This document shows, in pieces, positions 42,977-51,210 of a stretch of DNA of 64,000 nucleotides (the first letter of the stretch is position 1; each line of letters starts with the position of its first letter). The position numbers were made by a program, and so were the translations under genes. The notes below the pieces were generated by a model, which saw only the letters and a program-made list of their open reading frames with translations, searched no databases and had not been told where the DNA came from. The stretch is from UBA6115 sp050953005 (lineage in GTDB: Bacteria > Bacillota > Clostridia > Christensenellales > Aristaeellaceae): NCBI GenBank assembly GCA_050953005.1, contig JBMNLV010000004.1:1-64000 (forward strand), given 5' to 3'.

Positions 42977-44210
42977 CTTCAGCCTCCATCAGCCTGGTAA
43001 ACGCTGCTTTGACCGCCAGCTTGCCCGCGGCGTAGGTCAAAGCGCCCTGCTGGTAGACAGCGTAGGGCGGGCGCATGGGCGCGTCGCAGCTCAGCTCGAT
43101 GGAAGCGCCCTGCACAAAGGCGCCCGCGGCCATGATGACCGCGTCGGCATAGCCGGGCATCCGCCATGGCTCGGGCGTGGCAAAGCTGTCCACCGGGGAG
43201 GCCTCCTGGATGCCCCGGCAGTAGGCCATCACGCGCTGCGGGCTGTCCATGACCAGCGCCTGGATGATGTCGCTGCGCGCCTCAAAGGCGCCCGGCAAGG
43301 CTCTCAGTCCCATCAGCTCGGCCACGCGCGCGGCCAGGGCCGCTGTTTTCTTGGCCTGGCAGACGGTATGCGGCGCCATGAACAGGCCCTGGTAAAAGGG
43401 GCGGTAGCCGGCCTCGTAGCTGCCCACCTCCAGGCCGATGCCCGGCGCGGTCAGCCGCCGCGCGATGCGCTCAATGGCCTTGCGGCTGCCCGCCAGATAG
43501 CCGCCTGTGGGCGCGATGCCGCCGCCCAGGTTCTTGATCAGGCTGCCGGCCGCCACATCCGCGCCATGGAAGGTGGGCTCGTCATCAGTCACGAAGGCGC
43601 CGTAGCAATTGTCCACAAACACAAACACATCGGGCCGGGCGCGCTTGATGGCGGCGATGGCCGGCGCCATGTCCACCGGCATCAGGGAGGGTCGCAGCGC
43701 GTAGCCGCGGCTGCGCTGGAGAAACGCCACCCGGGTGTTGGGGCGCAGCGCCGCCAGCGCCGCGGGCACATCGATGGCCCCCTGCTCGTCAAGGTCCACC
43801 ACGCGGCTGCCCACGCCCAGCTCCATCAGGGAACCGGGCTCCCTGTTGGTCCCGATGACGCCCGCCAGTGTGTCATAGGGGGTGCCGGTGACAATGAGCA
43901 GCTCCTCCCCGGGCAGCAGCAGGCCGAACAGGCCGACCGCCAGGGTATGGGTGCCGGAGGCCAGCATCGGCCGGCAGATGGCGGCCTCGGCGCGGAAGAT
44001 GTCAGCGCACAGGGCTTCCAGGGTGTCCCGGCCGATATCGTCATAGCCGTAGCCGGTGGACGGCGCGAAATGCCGTGCGGCCACCCGGTGGCGCGCGAAC
44101 GCGTCCAGCACGCGCTTGGTAGCCCGCTCCTCGGTCCGCTCAAAGCCGGCGAACACCTGCGCCAGGTCACGCTCCGCCCGCAGGAGCAGGGCCCCGATGT
44201 CATGTTTCAT
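42969..44210 (-). CDS. Methionine gamma-lyase-like PLP enzyme (aluminium resistance family)
   Basis: A 413-residue aminotransferase-fold protein of the family annotated as aluminium resistance or methionine gamma-lyase family. SGTHTLAVGLFGLLLPGEELL marks the phosphate-binding start, DNCYGAFVTDDEP the cofactor Asp region, and SLIKNLGGGIAPTGGYLAGS the PLP lysine. The C-terminus (IELSCDAPMRPPYAVYQQG) is characteristic. The true substrate is not settled for the family. It is frequently found beside miaA in Clostridia, as here; starts and stops overlap as ATGA with miaA. Confidence 0.88.
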   Translation of the reverse strand: MKHDIGALLLRAERDLAQVFAGFERTEERATKRVLDAFARHRVAARHFAPSTGYGYDDIGRDTLEALCADIFRAEAAICRPMLASGTHTLAVGLFGLLLPGEELLIVTGTPYDTLAGVIGTNREPGSLMELGVGSRVVDLDEQGAIDVPAALAALRPNTRVAFLQRSRGYALRPSLMPVDMAPAIAAIKRARPDVFVFVDNCYGAFVTDDEPTFHGADVAAGSLIKNLGGGIAPTGGYLAGSRKAIERIARRLTAPGIGLEVGSYEAGYRPFYQGLFMAPHTVCQAKKTAALAARVAELMGLRALPGAFEARSDIIQALVMDSPQRVMAYCRGIQEASPVDSFATPEPWRMPGYADAVIMAAGAFVQGASIELSCDAPMRPPYAVYQQGALTYAAGKLAVKAAFTRLMEAEDA

Positions 44211-45133
44211 TCAGCTTCCATTTCCTTTTTGATGATGTCCAGCAGGTCCCGCTGCTGCCCGCCGCCCGCAAGCCACCGGATGCGCGCGTCGGCCCGGAAC
44301 CAGGTCAGCTGGCGCTTGGCGTAATTACGGGTGCGCCGGGCCAGCAGCTCGGCCGTCCGCTCCCGGGTGGCGCGGCCCTCAAGATAGGGCACCAGCTCCT
44401 TGTAGCCCAGGCCCTGCATGCTTTGCGCATCCGGGGACAGGCCGCCCGCCAGCAGCGAGCGCACCTCCTCCGCCAGGCCCTTGTCCAGCATCCGGATGGC
44501 GCGGTGATCAATGCGCCGGTAGAGCTGCTCCCGTGGCCAGTCCAGCGCGAACAGCCGCATATCATAGGGCCCGTCCGTATCCGGCGGCATGGTCTGCGCG
44601 GAAAAGGGCCGCCCGGTCACCTCCTGCACCTCCAGCGCGCGGATCACCCGGCGCAGGTTGTTGGGATGCAGCCGCGCCGCGGCGGCCGGGTCCCGCTGCG
44701 CCAGGATGGCATGGACGGCTTCGTTTCCCCGGCTGTCCGCCAGGCGCCGGTAACGCTCGCGGATGGCGGGGTCTCCCTGCGTCCCGCCCAGGCTCAGCCC
44801 GCGCGAGAGCGCGCGCAGGTACAGCCCCGTGCCCCCGCACAGGACCGGCAGGCAGCCCCGCGCCAGGATGCCCTCAATGGCCGGGCGGGCCAAAAGCAGG
44901 TATTCGGCAACCGAGAAAGGCTGGTCCGGGTCCACGACGTCCAGCAGGTGGTGGCGCGCCAGGGCCTGCTCCCGCGCGGTGGGCTTGGCGGTGCCGATGT
45001 CCATCCCGCGGTAGACCTGCATGGCGTCCATGCAGACAATTTCGCCCCCAAGCGCCCGCGCGGCCAGCAGCGCCAGGGCGGATTTTCCCGAGGCGGTCGG
45101 CCCGACCAGGCCCAGCACGCGCGGCTTGCTCAT
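44207..45133 (-). CDS. miaA: tRNA dimethylallyltransferase MiaA
   Basis: A 308-residue enzyme that attaches a dimethylallyl group to A37 of tRNAs reading UNN codons. The start at 45133 (MSKPRVLGLVGPTASGKSAL) overlaps the mutL stop as ATGA. The P-loop GPTASGKS is at 11-18; CMDAMQVYRGMDIGTAKPT, HHLLDVVDPDQPFSVAEYL, GGTGLYLRAL and the C-terminal RTRNYAKRQLTWFR are signature blocks. Intact, within the mutS-addA operon. Confidence 0.95.
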   Translation of the reverse strand: MSKPRVLGLVGPTASGKSALALLAARALGGEIVCMDAMQVYRGMDIGTAKPTAREQALARHHLLDVVDPDQPFSVAEYLLLARPAIEGILARGCLPVLCGGTGLYLRALSRGLSLGGTQGDPAIRERYRRLADSRGNEAVHAILAQRDPAAAARLHPNNLRRVIRALEVQEVTGRPFSAQTMPPDTDGPYDMRLFALDWPREQLYRRIDHRAIRMLDKGLAEEVRSLLAGGLSPDAQSMQGLGYKELVPYLEGRATRERTAELLARRTRNYAKRQLTWFRADARIRWLAGGGQQRDLLDIIKKEMEAE

Positions 45134-46980
45134 TCCTGAATGCGCCGGAAGCGCTTTTCCAGCTCGCGGCGGGTCAGTTCCAGCACGATGGGCCGCCCGT
45201 GCGGGCAGGCCGGGATGGTGCCCCGGTCCATCATCTCGTCGACCAGCTCCTGCAGGGCGTTTTCCGGCAGGCGCTCCCCGCCCTTGACCGCGTTCTTGCA
45301 CGCCGCCATGATGATGCGCTCGCGCAGGCTCTGCCCGCCCAGGCTGCCGCGCTCGCGCAGCTCATCCAGCGCGTCCAGGAAGCTGCGCTGGGCCAGCGGC
45401 TCGCCCAATTCCATCGGCACGCTGATCAGGCGCACCGAGCGCGCGCCAAAGTCCTCGGCCTCAAAGCCGGCCTGGGCCAGCTCCTCCCGGTAGGCCAGGA
45501 AGGCCTGGTAACCCGGGTAATCCAGGTCGATCACCGGGGGCAAAAGCAGGTTTTGCGCGGGCTGGCGCGTGTGCGCGGAGGCCATCATGCGGTCAAACAG
45601 CAGCCGCTCATGCAGGGCATGCTGGTCGATCAAGAGCAGCCGCTCGCCCTGCTGGGCGATGATGTAGGTATTAAAGGCCACGCCCAGCACCTTGAGGCTG
45701 CGCTGAGCCTCGGGCACCCGCGCGGCGTGCAGCTGACCGGCCTCCCGCGTGTCTTGACCGGCTGCCGGCGGCGGCTCGTCCACGCCTGCCGTGCTGTCCG
45801 GCGCGCTGTCGCGCGCGCGCAGGCTGCGGCGGGGCGGGGCAAGCGGCGGGGACGGCGCGGGCACAGGCTCCGCCGGTTTGACAGCCGGCGCAAGCGGCCC
45901 GGGCTGCCGCGCTTCAGGCTCACGGCGGACCACCTTTGCGCCCGGCGCCTGCGCGGGACGCTCAAACAGGGGCGGCGGCGCCTGGGTGGGCGCGGTGTCC
46001 AGCGCCCGGTTCACAGCCTCCCGCAGGGCCTGGGCCACAGCCTGCTCGCGGGAGAAACGCACCTCCCACTTGTTGGGGTGGACGTTGACATCCACGCTGT
46101 CATAGGGCAGGGTCAGGGACAGCGCGCACATGGGGAAGCGGCCGGCCATCACCCGGTGGCGGCAGGCCTCCTCCAGCGCGCGGGAAAGCAGCTGCGAGCG
46201 CACGGCGCGCCCGTTTAGAAAGAAGTGCTGGTGGCTGCGGTTGCCGCGGGCCTGCTCGGACACCCCCACATAGCCCCGGACCAAAAGGCCCAGGCTGGCG
46301 TCATCCACCGCGAAAAGCGCCTTGAGCGTTTCCACGCCGTAGATGGACAGCAGCGCGCTGTCCAGCTTGCCGTCCCCGGGGCTGGCGTAGACCCGCTTGC
46401 CGTCCGTCATCAGGCGGAAGGCCACATCCGGGCGGGACAGGATCATCAGCTGCATCACCTCCGCGCACAGCGCGGCTTCCCGCTGGGGTTTCTTCATAAA
46501 ATCCCTGCGCACCGGGGCATTGTAAAACAAATCCTGCACCTTGACCTGGGTGCCCTCGGCGCAGGCGGCCTCGGTGAGGGCCGCCATCTGCCCGCCTTCG
46601 TTAAAGGCCTTCATCCCGCTTTGCTCGCCCGGCCGGCGTGACAGCAGCGTCACGCGGCTGACCCGCGCGATGGAGGGCAGCGCCTCCCCGCGAAAGCCCA
46701 GCGTGGCCACGGCGTGCAGGTCCTCCGCCCGGCCCAGCTTGCTGGTGGCGTGCGGCAAAAAGACCAGCCGCAGGTCCTCCGGCGCGATGCCGGCGCCGTT
46801 GTCGGTCACGCGGACCAGGTCCAGCCCGCCGCCCTCCAGGGCGACGGACACCGCCGTGGCCCCTGCGTCCAGGCTGTTTTCCACCAGCTCCTTGACCACG
46901 CTGGCCGGCCGCTCCACCACCTCGCCCGCGGCGATCAGTTCCACTACGTCCGGGGGCAGTACGCGGATGTTTGCGTTCAT
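45130..46980 (-). CDS. mutL: DNA mismatch repair protein MutL
   Basis: A 616-residue GHKL ATPase with nuclease domain. The N-terminal IAAGEVVERPASVVKELVENSLDAGAT, DNGAGI and ATSKLGRAEDLH, TLGFRGEALPSIA motifs form the ATP site. A proline-rich linker (about 340-430) follows. The C-terminal domain has DQHALHERLLFD and ACPHGRPIVLEL, the endonuclease motifs of Bacillus-type MutL; the usual final Glu of DQHA-x2-E-x4-E is Asp here. It follows mutS by 9 bases. Confidence 0.95.
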   Translation of the reverse strand: MNANIRVLPPDVVELIAAGEVVERPASVVKELVENSLDAGATAVSVALEGGGLDLVRVTDNGAGIAPEDLRLVFLPHATSKLGRAEDLHAVATLGFRGEALPSIARVSRVTLLSRRPGEQSGMKAFNEGGQMAALTEAACAEGTQVKVQDLFYNAPVRRDFMKKPQREAALCAEVMQLMILSRPDVAFRLMTDGKRVYASPGDGKLDSALLSIYGVETLKALFAVDDASLGLLVRGYVGVSEQARGNRSHQHFFLNGRAVRSQLLSRALEEACRHRVMAGRFPMCALSLTLPYDSVDVNVHPNKWEVRFSREQAVAQALREAVNRALDTAPTQAPPPLFERPAQAPGAKVVRREPEARQPGPLAPAVKPAEPVPAPSPPLAPPRRSLRARDSAPDSTAGVDEPPPAAGQDTREAGQLHAARVPEAQRSLKVLGVAFNTYIIAQQGERLLLIDQHALHERLLFDRMMASAHTRQPAQNLLLPPVIDLDYPGYQAFLAYREELAQAGFEAEDFGARSVRLISVPMELGEPLAQRSFLDALDELRERGSLGGQSLRERIIMAACKNAVKGGERLPENALQELVDEMMDRGTIPACPHGRPIVLELTRRELEKRFRRIQE

Positions 46981-46989
46981 GGGCGCTCC

Positions 46990-49584
46990 TTACAGCTTCC
47001 TTGCTTTTTCCTTGAGGACGAACAGGTGGTTGAGCGCCTCCATCGGGCTCATCTGCAGCACGTCCAGCTGCGCCAGCTCCTGCACCAGTTCGGCGCGGGC
47101 ATACTCGCCCAGGGCCATCTGCTCGTTTTTGCGCTTGCTTTTCTTTTCCAGGATGTTGCGGCCGATCGCGTCCTGGGTGATCTCGCTGGCCTCCAGCCGC
47201 GCCAGGATCTCGCGCGCCCGGGCCACCACGCTGCGGGGCACGCCGGCCATGCGCGCCACATACACGCCAAAGGACTTGTCCGCCCCGCCGCGCCTGATCT
47301 TGTGCAAAAAGAGCACCTCATCGCCCATCTCGCGCGTAAGCACGCTCAGGTTGACCACGCCGGGCAGGGCGCCCTCCATGCCGGAGAGCTCATGGTAATG
47401 GGTGGCGAACAGCGTCAGCGCGCCGGACTTCTCCGGATCGGCCAGGAACTCCACCGCCGCCCAGGCGATGGACAGGCCGTCCAGCGTGCCGGTGCCGCGC
47501 CCCACCTCGTCCAGCACCACCAGGGAGTCCCTGGTGGCGTTGCGCAAAATCTGGGACAGTTCGATCATCTCCACCATGAAGGTGGACTGCCCGGCCGCCA
47601 GGTCATCCTGGGCGCCGATGCGGGTATACACGTTGTCCAGCAGCGGGATGTCGGCCGACTGCGCCGGCACGAAGGAGCCCATGTGCGCCATCAGGGCGAT
47701 CAGCGCGGTCTGGCGCATATAGGTGGACTTGCCGGCCATGTTGGGCCCGGTCACGATCATGACCCGCTCCTCGCGGCTCATCCTGGTGTCATTGGGCACA
47801 AAGCTGCCCTCGGGCATGGCGTTTTCCACCACCGGGTGGCGCCCGTCCACGATCTCAAGCCGCCCTTCGCGGTTGATCATCGGGCGCACATAGCGCTTGT
47901 CGCGCGCGGCGCGCGCCAGGGACTGCAGCGCGTCCATGGTCTTGAAGCCGGCCGCCAGCCGCTGCAGCGGCAGGATATGGGCAAACAGCTCCTCAATGAG
48001 CCCGTTGTACAGCTCGCTTTCCAGCTGCGCCGCCTCCTCCTGCGCGCCCAGGGCGCGGCGCTGCAGGTCGTTGAGCTCCTGGGTGGTGTAGCGCTCGGAA
48101 TTGGCCAGGGTCTGCCGGCGCACATAGTGCGCGGGCACCAGGCTGTAGTTGGACTTGGTCACCTCAATGGAATAGCCGAACACCCGGTTGTAGGTCACCC
48201 TGAGGTTCTTGATGCCGGTGCGCTCCCGCTCCCGCGCCTCCAGCTGCGCGATCCACTGCCGCCCGTCCCGCGCGGCCAGGCGCGCCTCATCCAGCCTGGC
48301 GTCATAGCCCTCACGGATGACCCCGCCGTCAGACAGCAGGGCCGGGGCCTCCGGGGAGATGGCCCGTTCCAGCAGGTCCTCCAGCTCCGGATGGGGCTCA
48401 AGCTGCTCGCGCAAAGCATGAAAGCCCTCCTGGGGCAGATTGGCGATCAGCTGCCCCGCCCGGGGCGCCTGGCGGATGGAGCGCAGCATGGCCAGGCAGT
48501 CGCGCGGGTTGAGCGTGCGGTAGCTCAGCCGGGACAGCAACCGCTCCAGGTCATAGACCTCGCCCAGCAGGCCGCTGACCTCCTCCAGCAGCACCGCGTC
48601 CTCCACAAAGGCCGCCACGCAGTCCAGCCGCGCGGTGATGCGCACCGCGTCCACGAGAGGCCGCTCCACCCAGGAGCGCAGCAGCCGCCCGCCCATGGCG
48701 GTGCGGGTCCTGTCCAATTCATACAGCAGCGTGCCCCTGCCGGCCCGGCCGCGCAGGCCCTCCACCAGCTCCAGGCTGCGCCTGGTGGCCTGCGGCAGCG
48801 GCATGCTGTCCTCCCCGCGCAGCAGCTGCACCCGGGTGATGTGCTTGAGCGGCACCTTCTGGGTGTCCTTGAGGTAAGCCAGCAGGGCGCCAAGGGGCGC
48901 GATGCGCGGGAGGTCCTGACGCCGGATGCCCAGCGCCTCCACGCTGGCCACGCCAAAGTGCGCCTTGAGCGCGTCATTCGCGCGTTTAGGCGCGAAACCC
49001 TCGGTACGCACCTTGCTTAAATACCCTGAATAGCCGGCGCTTAAGCGCTCGGGCTGGTTGGTGATGGTTTCGCTCGGGGCCTGCGCGCGCAAAAAGGCCA
49101 GGGCTGCCTCCTCCCCCTCGGGAAAGGCGCGCACCATCAGCTCGCCGGTGGACACGTCGCACAGCGCGACCCCGGACTTTTTCCCGTCCAGGTAGGCCGC
49201 GGCCACAAAGCGGTTCTCCTTCTGGTCGTGCGCGGCGTCCTCGCTGTAGGTACCCGGGGTGATGACCCGCACGATGTCCCGCTTGACCAGCGTTTTGGTC
49301 TGGGCGGGGTCCTCGGTCTGCTCGGCGATGGCCACCTTGTAGCCGCGGGCGATCAGCCGCCCGATGTAGCCGTCCACCGCGTGCCAGGGCACGCCGCACA
49401 TGGGCGCGCGCTCTTCCAGCCCGCAGTCCCGCCCGGTCAGGGTGAGCTCCAGTTCCCGCGCGGCGGTGACGGCGTCCTCAAAGAACATCTCATAAAAATC
49501 GCCCAGGCGGAAAAAGAGGAGGGCCTCGGGATAGGCCTCCTTCAGCTCCAGGTACTGGCGCATCATCGGGGTCAGTTCTGCCAT
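46990..49584 (-). CDS. mutS: DNA mismatch repair protein MutS
   Basis: An 864-residue mismatch sensor. I chose the start at 49584 (MAELTPMMRQYLELKEAYP) with a TTTTGGAG site. The mismatch-reading FRLGDFYEMFFEDA motif is near residues 24-37. The ATPase domain has TGPNMAGKSTYMRQTALI (Walker A), LVVLDEVGRGTGTLDGLSIAWA (Walker B/ABC motif) and FATHYHEL. The C-terminal helix-turn-helix includes VARMAGVPRSVVARAREIL. First gene of the repair operon. Confidence 0.96.
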   Translation of the reverse strand: MAELTPMMRQYLELKEAYPEALLFFRLGDFYEMFFEDAVTAARELELTLTGRDCGLEERAPMCGVPWHAVDGYIGRLIARGYKVAIAEQTEDPAQTKTLVKRDIVRVITPGTYSEDAAHDQKENRFVAAAYLDGKKSGVALCDVSTGELMVRAFPEGEEAALAFLRAQAPSETITNQPERLSAGYSGYLSKVRTEGFAPKRANDALKAHFGVASVEALGIRRQDLPRIAPLGALLAYLKDTQKVPLKHITRVQLLRGEDSMPLPQATRRSLELVEGLRGRAGRGTLLYELDRTRTAMGGRLLRSWVERPLVDAVRITARLDCVAAFVEDAVLLEEVSGLLGEVYDLERLLSRLSYRTLNPRDCLAMLRSIRQAPRAGQLIANLPQEGFHALREQLEPHPELEDLLERAISPEAPALLSDGGVIREGYDARLDEARLAARDGRQWIAQLEARERERTGIKNLRVTYNRVFGYSIEVTKSNYSLVPAHYVRRQTLANSERYTTQELNDLQRRALGAQEEAAQLESELYNGLIEELFAHILPLQRLAAGFKTMDALQSLARAARDKRYVRPMINREGRLEIVDGRHPVVENAMPEGSFVPNDTRMSREERVMIVTGPNMAGKSTYMRQTALIALMAHMGSFVPAQSADIPLLDNVYTRIGAQDDLAAGQSTFMVEMIELSQILRNATRDSLVVLDEVGRGTGTLDGLSIAWAAVEFLADPEKSGALTLFATHYHELSGMEGALPGVVNLSVLTREMGDEVLFLHKIRRGGADKSFGVYVARMAGVPRSVVARAREILARLEASEITQDAIGRNILEKKSKRKNEQMALGEYARAELVQELAQLDVLQMSPMEALNHLFVLKEKARKL

Positions 49585-49610
49585 GCTCACGCTCCAAAAG
49601 GGGATGGCCA

Positions 49611-49640
49611 ATTATACCATACCGGCGCGGGAAACATCAA
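49611..49640 (-). promoter_or_regulatory. Promoter of the mutS operon
   Basis: TTGATG (49635-49640), 18-bp spacer, TATAAT (49611-49616) on the minus strand, ending 27 bases before the mutS start. Confidence 0.6.
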
Positions 49641-49819
49641 AAAGATCAACCCATCGAAGCATTTATGATTGATTTCAGTATATAATTCAAAGGCAAAATG
49701 TTCAACATTCTATGGGCGTGCAGCTGAGTTAAAGCTATATTTCCACAACATATATTTGCATAGAAGTTTTCGGTCTTTTCGGGTCACGCAATTTTTTCTA
49801 CGCTGTAAAATAATTTATG
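49641..49819. other. AT-rich divergent intergenic region
   Basis: About 180 bp between the mutS promoter and the ligase promoter; no gene. A TTTCAGTATATAATTC stretch near 49674 offers an additional -10-like sequence. Confidence 0.4.
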
Positions 49820-49848
49820 TTGACTTGTGTTGAGAGTTGCAGTATACC
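49820..49848 (+). promoter_or_regulatory. Promoter of the ATP-grasp ligase gene
   Basis: TTGACT (49820-49825), 17-bp spacer, TATACC (49843-49848), 55 bases before the start codon. Confidence 0.7.
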
Positions 49849-49903
49849 GTTTTCGAGTAAGAAAATTGCTCCGATGATTACCTGAAAGCGAAGTGATTAT
49901 TCC

Positions 49904-50935
49904 ATGGAAGAAAGGGCTGAGGAAAGCCATATCCCTCCTCCTGCGCCGGTCATCGGAATCATTTATAACCTCAAGCGTGACTCATCCGGCGACACCCCCG
50001 ACGCACAAGCCGAATACGACAGCATCGACACCGTTTACGCCATCAGGGACGCTCTTGCCGGCGCGGGTCTCGGCGTGCTGCTGTTTGAGGCGGATTCAAC
50101 GCTTCCTGAGCGCCTTGCGCACAATCACATAGACATGGCGTTCAATATCGCCGAAGGCACTTCGGGGCGCGGCAGGGAAGCCCAGATCCCCGCGCTGTTG
50201 AATATGCTCGGCGTTCCTTTTACCGGATCGGACGAAACGACTCTCTGCATCGCTCTTGACAAGGCGCTTACGAAGAGACTGCTTTCAACATACAACGTTC
50301 GCTCGCCGAAATACACCGTGTTCGGGCTTCATATAAAACCCGACCTGAGCGGCATGAAATACCCGATCATCATCAAACCCAACGCCGAGGGGTCAAGCAA
50401 AGGGATATCCGATATCAGCATCGTGAACTCCGACGAAGAATTTGATCGGCAACTCAGGTACATGTTAGGCCATTACAAAGGCGACATGCTGGCAGAGGAA
50501 TATATAGAAGGCCGCGAGTTCACCGTGGGCATTCTGGGGAACGGGGAGGACATGCGCGTTTTCCCGCCGATGGAGATTTCATTCCATAAAAGCACGCGGG
50601 GAAACTATCGCATCTACAGCTATAATGTTAAACAGGACTACAAGAACCATGTGTCGTACAGCTGCCCGTCCGACATAGACAAAAATACCGAAAACGAAAT
50701 GATGGAATTGTCGCGCTTGATATACAACGCCCTCGGGTGCCGGGATTTTTCCCGGATCGATTTTCGTCTTTCCTCAGACGGCAAAATATACTTCATTGAA
50801 ATCAATCCGCTTCCCGGCCTGGCTCCCGGTTACAGCGACTACCCCATGCTTGCCGGGTTTTCCGGCGTTTCATACAACGACCTGGTGCTAAGCATGCTGC
50901 GCGCGGGCGCCGGCCGCTATGGAATCACTCTGTAA
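49904..50935 (+). CDS. D-alanine--D-alanine ligase-like ATP-grasp protein
   Basis: A 343-residue ATP-grasp enzyme. MAFNIAEGTSGRGREAQIPALLNMLGVPFTGSD is the substrate/N-terminal block of the Ddl family; IIIKPNAEGSSKGISD carries the ATP-binding Lys and flexible loop; LAEEYIEGREFTVGILG and SRIDFRLSSDGKIYFIEINPLPGL the metal site (Asp, Glu, Asn). In genuine Ddl the last motif is NTxPGM, here NPLPGL, so a D-Ala-D-Ala product is uncertain and a different dipeptide-type ligation is possible. The ribosome binding site is weak and GC content is lower than in neighbours. Confidence 0.75.
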   Translation: MEERAEESHIPPPAPVIGIIYNLKRDSSGDTPDAQAEYDSIDTVYAIRDALAGAGLGVLLFEADSTLPERLAHNHIDMAFNIAEGTSGRGREAQIPALLNMLGVPFTGSDETTLCIALDKALTKRLLSTYNVRSPKYTVFGLHIKPDLSGMKYPIIIKPNAEGSSKGISDISIVNSDEEFDRQLRYMLGHYKGDMLAEEYIEGREFTVGILGNGEDMRVFPPMEISFHKSTRGNYRIYSYNVKQDYKNHVSYSCPSDIDKNTENEMMELSRLIYNALGCRDFSRIDFRLSSDGKIYFIEINPLPGLAPGYSDYPMLAGFSGVSYNDLVLSMLRAGAGRYGITL

Positions 50936-50956
50936 CACCCGGGGCCAAAAATAGTC

Positions 50957-51137
50957 ATATACTGTAATCATACTGCCGGTTGCGTCCAAAGCGGCGAGGG
51001 ATCTTATTGTCCTGCAAGGAAGGAAACCGATGGCGCAGCCATCAAAAAACCTCGCCCTATCAGCGCATTCACTCATTCGTTCTGTATTAGGGCAATCAAA
51101 GGCCCGGCGCGATGACGCGATAAAGATCGGCATCAGG
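50957..51137. repeat. MITE-like dispersed repeat, copy 3 (composite)
   Basis: Shares the tccaaagcggcgaggg, ttattgtcctg, aaggaaaccgatggcg and cccggcgcgatga boxes with copies 1 and 2. The middle (cctaagctgcgttgagg in the others) is replaced by atcaaaaaacctcgcc, ctatcagcgcattcac and tcattcgttctgtatta, the module of 24832 and 26766 in inverted orientation. The right end is degenerate. Confidence 0.7.
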
Positions 51138-51140
51138 CGC

Positions 51141-51177
51141 AAAAAAGGCTGCGGCAGCTTTTACTCCTGCCGCAGCC
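51141..51177 (-). terminator. Terminator of the transketolase gene
   Basis: Minus strand: GGCTGCGGCAG-9 nt-CTGCCGCAGCC followed by TTTTTT, 34 bases after the tkt stop codon. Confidence 0.85.
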
Positions 51178-51210
51178 ATGGTCACCGCGCGGTTGTCAGC
51201 GCCGCGCCTG

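Noticed and set aside
42321..44324. 667-codon open frame on the plus strand
   Set aside because: Antisense to the PLP enzyme and the 5' end of addA, both full length with motifs.
46714..49020. 768-codon open frame on the plus strand
   Set aside because: Antisense to mutS and the mutL start; composition is HQGR-rich with no domain.
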